A stretch of 64,000 nucleotides of DNA from Paractinoplanes atraurantiacus (GTDB lineage Bacteria; Actinomycetota; Actinomycetes; Mycobacteriales; Micromonosporaceae), in the NCBI RefSeq assembly GCF_900215205.1, contig NZ_OBDY01000001.1:802786-866785 (forward strand). Reading direction: 5' to 3'. Position 1 is the stretch's first letter, and each line of letters starts with the position of its first letter. The position numbers and the translations under genes are program-made. The notes under the pieces were generated by a model. The model worked only from the letters and a program-made list of their open reading frames with translations, ran no database searches and had not been told where the DNA came from. Positions 55,562 through 64,000 of the stretch are shown piece by piece.

Positions 55562-56677
55562 TCAGCGGGAGAGGGAGAGCGCCGTCCGGGACTGGTCGGC
55601 GATCTCCAGCTCCTCGTCGGTGGGTACGACGCAGACCGGGATGCGGGTGCCGTCCGGCGAGATGACGCTGTCGCCGCTCTCGTTGCGGGACGGGTCGATC
55701 TCGATGCCCAGGGGCTCCAGGCCGGACAGGGACGAGGCCCGGACCGGCGGCGAGTTCTCGCCCACGCCGGCGGTGAAGGCGATGGCGTCCACGCGGCCCA
55801 GCACGGCCAGGTAGGCGCCGACGTATTCGCGGATGCGGCGGCAGTAGACGTCGAAGGCCAGGCCGGCGGCCGGATCGCCCGCGTCGCGGCGCTTGATGAC
55901 GGCGCGCAGGTCGTTCTCGCCGGTGAGGCCGAGCAGGCCGGCGTGGCGGGTCAGGCTGTTCTCGATCTCCTCGATCGGCAGGCCGGCCACGCGATGCAGC
56001 TGGAAGACGACCGTCGGGTCGATGTCGCCGCTGCGGGTGCCCATCACCAGGCCGCCCTGCGGTGACATGCCCATCGACGTGGCCACGCTGAGGCCGCCCC
56101 GGACCGCGCAGGCGCTCGCTCCGTTGCCGAGGTGCAGCGTGATCACGTTCGTGTCCTCGACCGGGCGCCCCAGCAGCTCGGCCGTCTTGCGGGCCACGTA
56201 GGCGTGTGAGGTGCCGTGGAACCCGTACCGCCGGATCTGCCATCGCTCGGCCAATGCGGCGTCGATCGCCCAGGTCACGCCCTCGGGCGGGATCGTGGCG
56301 TGGAACGCCGTGTCGAAGACCGCCACCTGTGGCACGTCGGGCAGCAGCTTGCGGGCCACCTCGATGCCGGTCAGCGCGGCCGGATTGTGCAGCGGGGCCA
56401 GCGGCACCAGCGACTCGATGCGGGCGACGACCTCGTCGTCGATGACCGTCGGCGCGCTGAACTCGGGCCCGCCGTGCACGACCCGGTGACCCACCGCGGC
56501 CAGGCCGGACAGGTCGACCGAGTCCATGATGCGCTGCAGGGCCGCGCGGTGGTCGGCCGTGTCGCCGCCGGCCTCGCCGATCCGCTCGATGAGGCCCTTG
56601 GCGACCGTCTCGGTGCCGTCGAAAAGCCTGTACTTCACCGACGAGGAACCGCTGTTGAGGACCAGAACTCGAGTCAT
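55562..56677 (-). CDS. ackA: Acetate kinase
   Basis: A 371-residue enzyme that makes acetate and ATP from acetyl phosphate. LVLNSGSSSVKY (N-terminal), VGHRVVHGGPEF, FDTAFHATIP, YGFHGTSHAYV and GVGENSPPVR are family signatures. The ATG start overlaps the pta stop by four bases (ATGA), so the pair is translationally coupled. Confidence 0.96.
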   Translation of the reverse strand: MTRVLVLNSGSSSVKYRLFDGTETVAKGLIERIGEAGGDTADHRAALQRIMDSVDLSGLAAVGHRVVHGGPEFSAPTVIDDEVVARIESLVPLAPLHNPAALTGIEVARKLLPDVPQVAVFDTAFHATIPPEGVTWAIDAALAERWQIRRYGFHGTSHAYVARKTAELLGRPVEDTNVITLHLGNGASACAVRGGLSVATSMGMSPQGGLVMGTRSGDIDPTVVFQLHRVAGLPIEEIENSLTRHAGLLGLTGENDLRAVIKRRDAGDPAAGLAFDVYCRRIREYVGAYLAVLGRVDAIAFTAGVGENSPPVRASSLSGLEPLGIEIDPSRNESGDSVISPDGTRIPVCVVPTDEELEIADQSRTALSLSR

Positions 56678-58755
56678 CGTGCCGCCGCCTGGATCGCTGT
56701 GATGGCCACTGTGTTGACGATGTCTTTGACTGTCGCCCCACGCGACAGGTCGTTCACCGGGCGCCGCAGGCCCTGCATGACCGGGCCGACCGCGACGGCG
56801 CCGGCCGAGCGCTGCACCGCCTTGTACGTGTTGTTGCCCGTGTTGAGGTCGGGGAAGATGAAGACCGTCGCCTTGCCCGCGACGGTGCTGTCGGGCAGCT
56901 TGGTCGCCGCCACCGCGGGGTCGATGGCCGCGTCGTACTGGATCGGGCCCTCGACCGGCAACTCGGGCGCCCGCTCGCGCACCAGGGCCGTGGCCGCCGC
57001 GACCTTTTCCACGTCGGCGCCCGCGCCGGAGCTGCCGGTCGAGTACGACAGCATCGCCACCCGCGGCTCGATGCCGAAGGCGGCCGCCGTCCGCGCCGAG
57101 GAGAGCGCGATGTCGGCCAGCTGGGCCGCGTCGGGGTCGGGGTTGACCGCGCAGTCGCCGTAGACCAGGACCCGGTCGGCCAGCAGCATGAAGAACACGC
57201 TGGAGGCCACCGACACGTCGGGAACGGTCTTGATGATCTCGAAGGCGGGCCGGATGGTGGCCGCGGTCGTGTGGTTGGCGCCGGAGACCATGCCGTCGGC
57301 CTTGCCGGCCTGCACCATCAGGGTGCCGAAGTAGTTGACGTCGCGGACCACGTCGTACGCCAGATCGAGCGAGACCGCCTTGTGTTTGCGCAGCTCGGCA
57401 TAGGTGGCGGCGAACTCGTCGCGCCACTGGCTGGTCTCGGGGTCGACCAGCTGGGCGCCGCCGATCTCGAGGCCCAGCTCGCGGGCCCGCCGGGTGATCT
57501 CGTCGGGGACGCCGAGCAGGGTCAGGTCGGCCACGCCGCGCCGCAGAAGCGTCTCGGTGGCCCGCAGGATGCGCTCGTCGGTGCCCTCGGGCAGCACGAG
57601 GTGGCGCCGCTCGGCGCGGGCCCGGTCGATCAGATCGTTCTCGAACATCAGCGGGGTGACCCGGCTGGAACGGGCCACGTCGAGCAGGCGGGTCAGCTCG
57701 CCGGTGTCGACGCTCTCCTTGAAGGCGCCGAGCGCGGCCTCGATCTTGCGGGGCGTGCCCGTGCCGAGGCGGGCCTCGATGCGGCCGGCGGCGGAGATGG
57801 TGTGGTAGCTGTCGGAGTCGACCACCAGCATGGCCAGGCCGGTGTTGAGCCGCTCGATCACCCGGACCGCGCGCTCGTCGGGCCGCTCGCCGAGGGTCAG
57901 CACCAGGCCGGCGAGGGTCACGTTGCCGGCGGCGTGGGCGGCGCTGGCCGCGACCAGCAGGTCGGCCCGGTCGCCGGGGGTGATCAGCAGCGCCCCGTCG
58001 GTCAGGTGGTCGAGCAGGGCCGGCACGTGGGCGGCGCCGACCACGTAGTCGAGCACGTCGCGGTCGAGGGCGCTCGCCCCGCCGGAGATGACGGTCGCGT
58101 CGAGTGAGGCCGCCACCTCGGCCACGGTCGGCGCGCTCACCGCGGCGACCTCGGGAATGGCCCACATCGGCACCGGAAGCCCGGCCTCGAGCAGCGGGGC
58201 CGTCCGGACCGTGGGCGGCACGCGGTTGGCGATGACGGCGAGGACTGTCGCGTCGAGGTCGGTGAGCGAGTGGTACGCGCTGCGGGCCGCCGCGACCAGC
58301 GACTCCGCCCCGCGCCCGGCGCCGCTGATCACCGGGATCACGACGCTGCCGAACTCGGTGGCCAGCCGGGCGTTGAAGCCCAGCTCGCGCGGGATCTCGT
58401 CGTCGGCGCTGGCGCCGGCCGCGAAGTCGCTGCCGATCACCACGACCGAGCTCGCCAGCCGCTCGACCTCGCGGTAGCGCTCGACGATGCGGGAGATCAG
58501 CTCTTCCCACTTGCCGTCGGCGACCAGCGCGCTCGCCTCGGCCGTGGTCACGCCGTACGACTCCGCGTAGGGCGCGACGACCGGATAGCGCTTGGTCAGC
58601 AGGGTGAGCAGCGGATCGTCCTCGGCCCCGGCCACCAGCGGCCGGAAGACACCGATCCGCGCGACCTGCCGGGAGAGCAGCTCCACCAACCCGAGGGCGA
58701 CCGTGCCCTTGCCGACGCTCGGCCCCAGACCGGTCACATACACACTTCGTGCCAC
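56674..58755 (-). CDS. pta: Phosphate acetyltransferase (long form)
   Basis: A 693-residue enzyme that exchanges acetyl-CoA and acetyl phosphate. The N-terminal third is a P-loop domain (VTGLGPSVGKGTVALGL), followed by a DRTGG-like middle and the catalytic PTA_PTB domain (about 370-690: HLVLPEGTDERILRA, GMVSGANHTTAATIRP, VFIFPDLNTGNNTYK). This three-part form is common in actinobacteria. It precedes ackA, and together they produce acetate or reassimilate it. Confidence 0.96.
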   Translation of the reverse strand: MARSVYVTGLGPSVGKGTVALGLVELLSRQVARIGVFRPLVAGAEDDPLLTLLTKRYPVVAPYAESYGVTTAEASALVADGKWEELISRIVERYREVERLASSVVVIGSDFAAGASADDEIPRELGFNARLATEFGSVVIPVISGAGRGAESLVAAARSAYHSLTDLDATVLAVIANRVPPTVRTAPLLEAGLPVPMWAIPEVAAVSAPTVAEVAASLDATVISGGASALDRDVLDYVVGAAHVPALLDHLTDGALLITPGDRADLLVAASAAHAAGNVTLAGLVLTLGERPDERAVRVIERLNTGLAMLVVDSDSYHTISAAGRIEARLGTGTPRKIEAALGAFKESVDTGELTRLLDVARSSRVTPLMFENDLIDRARAERRHLVLPEGTDERILRATETLLRRGVADLTLLGVPDEITRRARELGLEIGGAQLVDPETSQWRDEFAATYAELRKHKAVSLDLAYDVVRDVNYFGTLMVQAGKADGMVSGANHTTAATIRPAFEIIKTVPDVSVASSVFFMLLADRVLVYGDCAVNPDPDAAQLADIALSSARTAAAFGIEPRVAMLSYSTGSSGAGADVEKVAAATALVRERAPELPVEGPIQYDAAIDPAVAATKLPDSTVAGKATVFIFPDLNTGNNTYKAVQRSAGAVAVGPVMQGLRRPVNDLSRGATVKDIVNTVAITAIQAAAR

Positions 58756-58826
58756 GGACCAAACCTACCGGCGAGACCCGGGCACCGCCGGGCCGAAAGT
58801 CCTAACTGTGGATGACGCCATGCCTG

Positions 58827-59516
58827 TCACAAATGGCGGAGGTACGCGGTCGGCGAGGCCAGGAATCCGCGCCAGTTCGCCACGATCTCCAGGTCGTCCC
58901 ACGCCACCTTCGCGATGCCGTCCGCGCCGAGCGCGAGGATCGTCGCCCCGGGCAGGGCCGTCAGCAGCGGCGAATGCGTGGCGACCACGACCTGCGCGCC
59001 GTCCGCGCGGAGCTTGTCCAGCATCTGGAGCAGCCCCAGCGTCGACGTGAACGAGAGGGGCGCCTCCGGCTCGTCCATCAGATAGAACCCGTACCCCCGG
59101 AACTTGCGGGTCAAAAGCTCCAGAAACCCTTCGCCGTGGCTCTGCTCGTGCAGCCCGGCGTCCGGATTGTCGCCCGGAAGACCTTCGAGGTACGTGTACA
59201 GGCCGTGGGTGGTCTCGGCCCGGAGGAAGTACGAGTTGACGCGCTTCCCTGGCGTACGGATGACTTTCAGCAGGGAACCCAGCGGCGCCTCGGTGGCCCG
59301 GGTCGAGTGCCGGGCCGACCGCGACCCGCCCTCCGGGTTGAGCCCGGTGGCCACGGCCAGCGCCTCGATCAGCGTCGACTTGCCCGATCCGTTCTCGCCG
59401 ACCAGGAACGTCACCCCGCCCGGGATGTTCAGCCCGTGGTCGAGCAGGGCACGGACGGCTGGGATCCGTGCCCACCACTGCGTTCGGTCGATCTCGGCAT
59501 CGGGGGAGAGCTCCAC
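58827..59516 (-). CDS. AAA/ABC-type predicted ATPase
   Basis: A 229-residue ATP-binding protein. Walker A GENGSGKST (40-48), Walker B FYLMDEPEAPLS and VVVATHSPLL are visible, in the order of the predicted-ATPase group (COG3910) that resembles recombination and SMC-type ABC ATPases. No transporter partner is present, so DNA or protein handling is more likely. It lies 16 bases after the DUF6104 gene in the same direction. Confidence 0.82.
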   Translation of the reverse strand: MELSPDAEIDRTQWWARIPAVRALLDHGLNIPGGVTFLVGENGSGKSTLIEALAVATGLNPEGGSRSARHSTRATEAPLGSLLKVIRTPGKRVNSYFLRAETTHGLYTYLEGLPGDNPDAGLHEQSHGEGFLELLTRKFRGYGFYLMDEPEAPLSFTSTLGLLQMLDKLRADGAQVVVATHSPLLTALPGATILALGADGIAKVAWDDLEIVANWRGFLASPTAYLRHL

Positions 59517-59532
59517 GCGCCGGACCGGAGAA

Positions 59533-59712
59533 CTATTCGTCCTCGTCCTCGTCGTCGCGGGCCAGCCACGTGGCCAGCCGCTCGATCGGGGTCTCGAACT
59601 CGGGGTTCAGGTCGACGAAGGTCCGCAGCTGCTCGCCGAGCCACTCCAGCGTGACCGTTTCCTGGCCACGCCGTTCGACCAGCTCCTCGATGCCGCGATC
59701 GGTGAAGTACAT
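59533..59712 (-). CDS. DUF6104-family small protein
   Basis: A 59-residue protein with MYFTDRGIEELVERRG at the start, a TLEWLGEQLR helix and an acidic tail (ARDDEDEDE). It matches the small actinobacterial DUF6104 proteins, usually encoded next to kgd as here. Function unknown. It is separated from kgd by a perfect palindromic terminator. Confidence 0.88.
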   Translation of the reverse strand: MYFTDRGIEELVERRGQETVTLEWLGEQLRTFVDLNPEFETPIERLATWLARDDEDEDE

Positions 59713-59723
59713 GCCCGGATAGT

Positions 59724-59761
59724 AAGAGGGGGCGCTCCGCCGCGGCGGAGCGCCCCCTCTT
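59724..59761. terminator. Perfect 38-base palindrome, kgd terminator
   Basis: The sequence AAGAGGGGGCGCTCCGCCG is followed directly by its exact complement, with no loop needed, 12 bases after the kgd stop codon. It probably forms a strong terminator stem. Confidence 0.9.
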
Positions 59762-59772
59762 TCACAACGAGA

Positions 59773-62700
59773 TCACGGCCGCGGCAGCGAGGCCTCGATC
59801 AGTGCCGTCTGCTCGGCGTCGTGCATCTTGGCCGAGCCGACGGCCGGCGCGGCGGCGGCCGGGCGGGAGATCCGCCGCAGGCGCACACCCTCGAGGTGCT
59901 CGAGCAGGTTGAGCGCGACGAACGACCAGGCGCCCTGGTTGGCCGGCTCCTCCTGCACCCAGGCGTAGTCCTCGGCGTTCGGGAACTGGGCCAGGATCGC
60001 CTTGAGCTCCGCCACCGGCAACGGGTAGATCTGCTCCATCCGGATGATCGCCGTGTCGGTGATGCCGCGCTCGGCCCGGGCCTGGAACAGGTCGTAGTAG
60101 ACCTTGCCCGAGCAGAGCAGGACCCGCTTGACCGAGCCGGCGTCCAGCGGCGTGCCGTTGACCCCGGCGTCGCCGATGACCGGCTGGAACGTGCCCTGCG
60201 TGAAGTCGGCGACCGACGACACCGCGAGCTTGTGGCGCAGCAGCGACTTGGGTGAGAAGACCACCAGCGGCTTGCGCTTGCTGGACAGGGCCTGGCGGCG
60301 CAGCAGGTGGAAGTAGTTCGCCGGGGTGGTCGGGTTGGCCACCCGCATGTTGTCCTGCGCGCAGAGCTGCAGGAACCGCTCGGGACGGCCCGACGAGTGG
60401 TCGGGGCCCTGGCCCTCCTGGCCGTGCGGGAGCAGCAGCACCAGCGACGATTTCTGGCCCCACTTCACCTCGCCGGAGGAGATGAACTCGTCGACGATCG
60501 ACTGGGCGCCGTTGACGAAGTCGCCGAACTGGGCTTCCCAGAGGACCAGCGCCTCCGGGTTCTCCACCGAGTAGCCGTACTCGAAGCCCATCGCCGCGTA
60601 CTCGCTGAGCAGCGAGTCGTGCACGAAGAAGCGGGCGTTGCCGGTGGCCAGGGTGGAGAGCGGCAGGAAGTCCTTGCCGGTCTTGGCGTCGACGACCGAG
60701 GCGTGCCGGGAGACGAACGTGCCGCGGCGCGAGTCCTGGCCGGCGAGCCGGACCGTGACGCCCTGGCTGAGCAGCGAGCCGAACGCGACCAGCTCGCCGA
60801 AGCCCCAGTCGATGCCGCCGTCGTTGCCCATCTTGGCCCGGCGCTCGAGCAGCTGCTGGACCCGCTTGTGCGGGGTGAAGCCCTCGGGCAGCTCGATGTG
60901 GGCCTGGCCGACCGAGCGGACCACTGCCGCGTCGACCGCGGTGTCGACCTCGGGCTCGGCCTCCTCGGAGATCACCCGCGGGCGCGGCGGCGTGCCGGCC
61001 GAGTCGCGGGTGGCCTTGAAGACCTGCTCCAGCTGGGACTGGTAGTCGCGCAGCTGCTCCTGAGCGCCGTCCACGGTGATGTCACCCCGGCCGATCAGCT
61101 CCTCGGTGTAGAGCTTGCGCACCGAGCGCTTGGTGTCGATGATCTCGTACATCCGCGGGTTGGTCATCGACGGGTCGTCGCCCTCGTTGTGACCGCGGCG
61201 GCGGTAGCAGACCAGGTCGATCACGACGTCCTTGTTGAACGCCTGGCGGTACTCGAAGGCCAGCTTGGCGACCCGCACGACGGCCTCGGGGTCGTCGCCG
61301 TTCACGTGGAAGATCGGCGCCTGGATCATCCGGGCGACGTCGGTCGAGTAGAGCGACGAGCGGCTGTACTCGGGCGCGGTGGTGAAGCCGACCTGGTTGT
61401 TGACGACCACGTGCACCGTGCCGCCGGTGCGGTAGCCGCGCAGCTGGGAGAGGTTGAGCGTCTCGGCCACCACGCCCTGCCCGGCGAACGCGGCGTCGCC
61501 GTGCACGAGCACCGGCAGCACCGTGTAGCCGTGCAGGCCGAGGTCGAGCCGGTCCTGCTTGGCCCGGACGATGCCCTCGAGCACCGGGTCGACCGCCTCC
61601 AGGTGGGAGGGGTTGGCGACCACGCTGACGGTCGTCGCGTGCTCGCCGTCGGGCGCCGTGTACTTGCCGGTCTGGCCCAGGTGGTACTTGACGTCGCCGG
61701 AGCCGTGGGCCGACTTCGGGTCCATCTGACCCTCGAACTCGTTGAAGATCTTCTCGTACGGCTTGCCGACGATGTTGGCCAGCACGTTCAGCCGGCCGCG
61801 GTGGGCCATGCCGATGACCATCTCGTCCAGCCCGGCCTCGGCCGACGACTCGAGCACCGCGTCGAGCAGCGGGATCAGCGACTCGCCGCCCTCGAGCGAG
61901 AACCGCTTCTGGCCGACGAACTTGGTCTGCAGGAAGGTCTCGAAGGCCTCGGCCGCGTTGAGCCGGTTGAGAATGTGCTTCTGCTCGTCCGCGTCGGGCT
62001 TCGTGTACTTGATCTCGATGCGGTCCTGGATCCAGCGCCGCTCCTCGGGGCCCTGGATGTGCATGTACTCGATGCCGACCCGGCGGCAGTACGTGTCGCG
62101 CAGGACGCCGAGCACGTCGCGCAGCTTCATCTTCTGCTTGCCGGCGAAGCCGCCGACCGGGAACGTCCGGTCGAGGTCCCACAGGGTCAGCCCGTGCTGG
62201 AGCACGTCGAGGTCGGGGTGGCGGCGGATCTCGAACTCGAGCGGGTCGGTGTCGGCCATGAGGTGGCCGCGCACGCGGTACGCGTGAATGAGCTCGACGA
62301 CCCGGGCCGCCTTGTCGATCTGGCCCTCGGAGGTGTGCGCGACGTCGCGGACCCAGCGGACCGGCTCGTACGGGATGCGCAGCGACGTGAAGATCTCGTC
62401 GTAGAAGCCGTGGTCGCCGAGCAGGAACTCGTGCATGGCCTTGAGGAACTCGCCGGACTGCGCGCCCTGGATGACCCGGTGGTCGTACGTGCTGGTCAGC
62501 GTGGTGACCTTGCTGACCCCGAGGTCGGTGAGGGTCTCGTCGCTCATGCCGGAGTAGGGAGCGGGGTACTCCATGGCGCCGACGCCGATGATGGCGCTCT
62601 GGCCGGTCATCAGGCGGGGGATGGAGTGCACCGTGCCGATGCCGCCCGGGTTGGTCAGCGAGATCGTCGTGCCGGCGTAGTCGTCCATGGTCAGCTCGTT

Positions 62701-63498
62701 GCGGCGGGCGCGCCGGACCACGTCCTCGTACGCCTGCCAGAACTTGCGGAAGTCCATCTTCTCGCAGCCCTTGATGGACGGCACGACCAGCGTGCGGGAG
62801 CCGTCCTTCTTGGCGAGGTCGATGGCGATGCCGAGGTTGATGCTCTCCGGCTGCACCAGGGCGGGCTTGCCGTCGACCTGGGCGAACGAGTTGTTCATCT
62901 CCGGGTGCTTCATGACCGCGCGGACCAGCGCCCAGCCGATCAGGTGGGTGAAGCTGACCTTCCCGCCCCGGCCGCGCTGGAGGTGGTTGTTGATCACGAT
63001 GCGGTTGTCGACCATGAGCTTGGCCGGGACCGTGCGCACCGATGTGGCGGTCGGCACCTCCAGCGAGGCCGACATGTTCTGTACGATCTTGGCAGCGACA
63101 CCGCGGAGCGTGGTGGTCTTGGCACCCTCGGACGCCTTGCCGTTGGCCTCGGCCGGAGCCGGCTTGGGCGCCGGCTTGGCCTCCGGTTTCGGGGCGGGCT
63201 TCTCCTGGGCCGGAGCCGCGGCGGGAACAGTCGGCTTGACGGGGGCCACGGTGGTGGCGGCCGGTGCGTCGGTGCCGGCGCGCTTGGCGCTGGCGGTGGC
63301 GTTCGCCGCGGTCGCCTCGTCGGGCGTCACGATCGAACCCGTGGCCATCGCCGGCTTGTAGTCGGCGAAGAAGTCGTGCCATGCGGGGTCGACGCTGGTG
63401 GGGTCGGCCAGGTAACGCTGGTACATCTCGTCGACGATCCACTCGTTGGGACCGAAGTCCGCGAGTGGGTTCTCATGAGAGGTCTGCTGGGTCGACAC
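59773..63498 (-). CDS. kgd: Multifunctional 2-oxoglutarate metabolism enzyme (2-oxoglutarate decarboxylase/dehydrogenase E1-E2 fusion)
   Basis: About 1241 residues. An N-terminal segment ([14 protein letters not shown]), an Ala/Pro/Lys linker, an E2-type acyltransferase domain ([29 protein letters not shown]) and a thiamine-dependent E1 ([51 protein letters not shown]). Like mycobacterial Kgd it carries 2-oxoglutarate into succinyl-CoA or other products. GTG 63498 is used, beginning [12 protein letters not shown] after AGAGG; starts at 63519-63534 are alternatives. Confidence 0.95.
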   Translation of the reverse strand: MSTQQTSHENPLADFGPNEWIVDEMYQRYLADPTSVDPAWHDFFADYKPAMATGSIVTPDEATAANATASAKRAGTDAPAATTVAPVKPTVPAAAPAQEKPAPKPEAKPAPKPAPAEANGKASEGAKTTTLRGVAAKIVQNMSASLEVPTATSVRTVPAKLMVDNRIVINNHLQRGRGGKVSFTHLIGWALVRAVMKHPEMNNSFAQVDGKPALVQPESINLGIAIDLAKKDGSRTLVVPSIKGCEKMDFRKFWQAYEDVVRRARRNELTMDDYAGTTISLTNPGGIGTVHSIPRLMTGQSAIIGVGAMEYPAPYSGMSDETLTDLGVSKVTTLTSTYDHRVIQGAQSGEFLKAMHEFLLGDHGFYDEIFTSLRIPYEPVRWVRDVAHTSEGQIDKAARVVELIHAYRVRGHLMADTDPLEFEIRRHPDLDVLQHGLTLWDLDRTFPVGGFAGKQKMKLRDVLGVLRDTYCRRVGIEYMHIQGPEERRWIQDRIEIKYTKPDADEQKHILNRLNAAEAFETFLQTKFVGQKRFSLEGGESLIPLLDAVLESSAEAGLDEMVIGMAHRGRLNVLANIVGKPYEKIFNEFEGQMDPKSAHGSGDVKYHLGQTGKYTAPDGEHATTVSVVANPSHLEAVDPVLEGIVRAKQDRLDLGLHGYTVLPVLVHGDAAFAGQGVVAETLNLSQLRGYRTGGTVHVVVNNQVGFTTAPEYSRSSLYSTDVARMIQAPIFHVNGDDPEAVVRVAKLAFEYRQAFNKDVVIDLVCYRRRGHNEGDDPSMTNPRMYEIIDTKRSVRKLYTEELIGRGDITVDGAQEQLRDYQSQLEQVFKATRDSAGTPPRPRVISEEAEPEVDTAVDAAVVRSVGQAHIELPEGFTPHKRVQQLLERRAKMGNDGGIDWGFGELVAFGSLLSQGVTVRLAGQDSRRGTFVSRHASVVDAKTGKDFLPLSTLATGNARFFVHDSLLSEYAAMGFEYGYSVENPEALVLWEAQFGDFVNGAQSIVDEFISSGEVKWGQKSSLVLLLPHGQEGQGPDHSSGRPERFLQLCAQDNMRVANPTTPANYFHLLRRQALSSKRKPLVVFSPKSLLRHKLAVSSVADFTQGTFQPVIGDAGVNGTPLDAGSVKRVLLCSGKVYYDLFQARAERGITDTAIIRMEQIYPLPVAELKAILAQFPNAEDYAWVQEEPANQGAWSFVALNLLEHLEGVRLRRISRPAAAAPAVGSAKMHDAEQTALIEASLPRP

Positions 63499-63634
63499 TT
63501 CCGTGTTCGCCTCTTTCACCATGTTTGTCAGCACGCGACTGTTTCCGTCACATGGGACGGGAAGGATTCGGCATCCAGGCTACGCCGTCCCTAGAGGCGA
63601 ACTGTCCCCACGTCGGTTGTGTGACGCCCTTTCC

Positions 63635-64000
63635 TCAAGAGATGTCGCGACGCTTGGTGATCAATGTGCCGATGATTCCGGTAATGGCGGCGTAGCCGAT
63701 CAGCACGGCGGCACCGACCCATCGCGGAGGGTTACCCGGCAGGTCGGTTCCGGAAATCATCAGTTGCGAGGCGGTGGTCGGCACGAGCACCTGAAGCTTG
63801 TTGATCCACTCGGCCACCCACTGGCTGAGCAGGAAGAACACCAGCTGCAGGGCCGCGCTGCCGACCACGTAGGAGATGGCCAGGACCAGTGTGGCCGCGA
63901 TCTGGCTGCGGATCAGCACGCCCACGCCGACGCCGAGGATCGCCCACAGCACGAAGGCCAGCGCGTTGAGCCCGATCGCCCGCCAGACGTCGGCCGAGCC
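63635..64000 (-). CDS. ABC-2 type transporter permease, C-terminal part (cut by window edge)
   Basis: At least 122 residues are open from the right edge to the stop at 63635. Four membrane helices and a short basic tail (TLITKRRDIS) fit the end of an ABC-2 permease such as those in antibiotic export systems. The N-terminal half and the expected ATPase partner lie beyond the window. Confidence 0.8.
   Translation of the reverse strand, partial: GSADVWRAIGLNALAFVLWAILGVGVGVLIRSQIAATLVLAISYVVGSAALQLVFFLLSQWVAEWINKLQVLVPTTASQLMISGTDLPGNPPRWVGAAVLIGYAAITGIIGTLITKRRDIS

Noticed and set aside
60307..63594. A 1095-codon open frame on the plus strand
   Set aside because: It is exactly antisense to kgd; the translation is composition-driven (Val/Gly/Arg/Asp-rich) with no domain, while the minus strand encodes a complete known enzyme.

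Overview
The window is high-GC DNA from a filamentous actinobacterium, most likely Actinoplanes or a close relative in the Micromonosporaceae. The reasons are dense GC-third-position coding with many GTG starts, two WhiB proteins, a SigR/RsrA pair, nickel superoxide dismutase with its own protease, the large Kgd-type 2-oxoglutarate enzyme, tRNAs without an encoded CCA, and a flagellin-family gene, which among such actinomycetes points to the zoospore formers. The genus is inferred from family content, not from a database search.

Layout. 0.3-7 kb: conserved envelope and proteolysis genes (YgjP-like metalloprotease, DUF2342 zincin, PDZ/Lon-like protease, UPF0182 membrane protein). 7.1-10.4 kb: two nearly identical 184-bp blocks, each holding an initiator tRNA-fMet and its terminator, enclose a lone flagellin and a CHASE-type sensor kinase. 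10.5-10.9 kb: a (AACCC)n minisatellite. 10.9-12.3 kb: an SDR and a divergent TetR regulator with three palindromic operators. 12.3-15.6 kb: a three-gene surface-protein unit (small exported protein, ER-type signal peptidase fused to a DUF5305-like module, lamin-tail-domain protein). 15.7-23.6 kb: pentapeptide protein, TerC, a long disordered protein, a spermidine-synthase-like methyltransferase, two MT0933-type small proteins and malQ. 23.6-30.7 kb: GH46 chitosanase facing a GH16-like protein without its catalytic motif, then a two-component system and partner-switching ATP-binding proteins. 30.8-35.6 kb: hisN, rsgA, aroA, an eroded stretch and an SRAP peptidase. 35.7-38.7 kb: a WhiB protein with an AT-rich leader, then sigR-rsrA, ribosomal protein bL37 and a biotinyl protein. 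40-47 kb: SIS-domain sugar isomerase, PdtaS-like kinase, and the assimilatory sulfur operon (sulfite reductase, small zinc-ribbon protein, APS reductase, CbiX-like chelatase) behind a probable cysteine leader peptide. 47-55 kb: whiB1/wblE, lipid kinase, FadR-type regulator, sodN/sodX, malic enzyme, a quinone-oxidoreductase-like protein and lipoproteins. 55-64 kb: ackA-pta, an ATPase, DUF6104, kgd and a truncated ABC permease at the right edge.

Regulatory logic visible in the DNA includes a SigR-type promoter (GGGAAT-N18-GTT) ahead of sigR with two possible SigR starts, a CRP-like box upstream of whiB1, tandem TetR operators, and ATGA start-stop overlaps in cys, ackA-pta and malQ-antitoxin. 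The region is also rich in small repeats: adjacent 21-31 bp duplications at gene ends, in-frame minisatellites inside genes, and two long cruciform palindromes that share a conserved loop.
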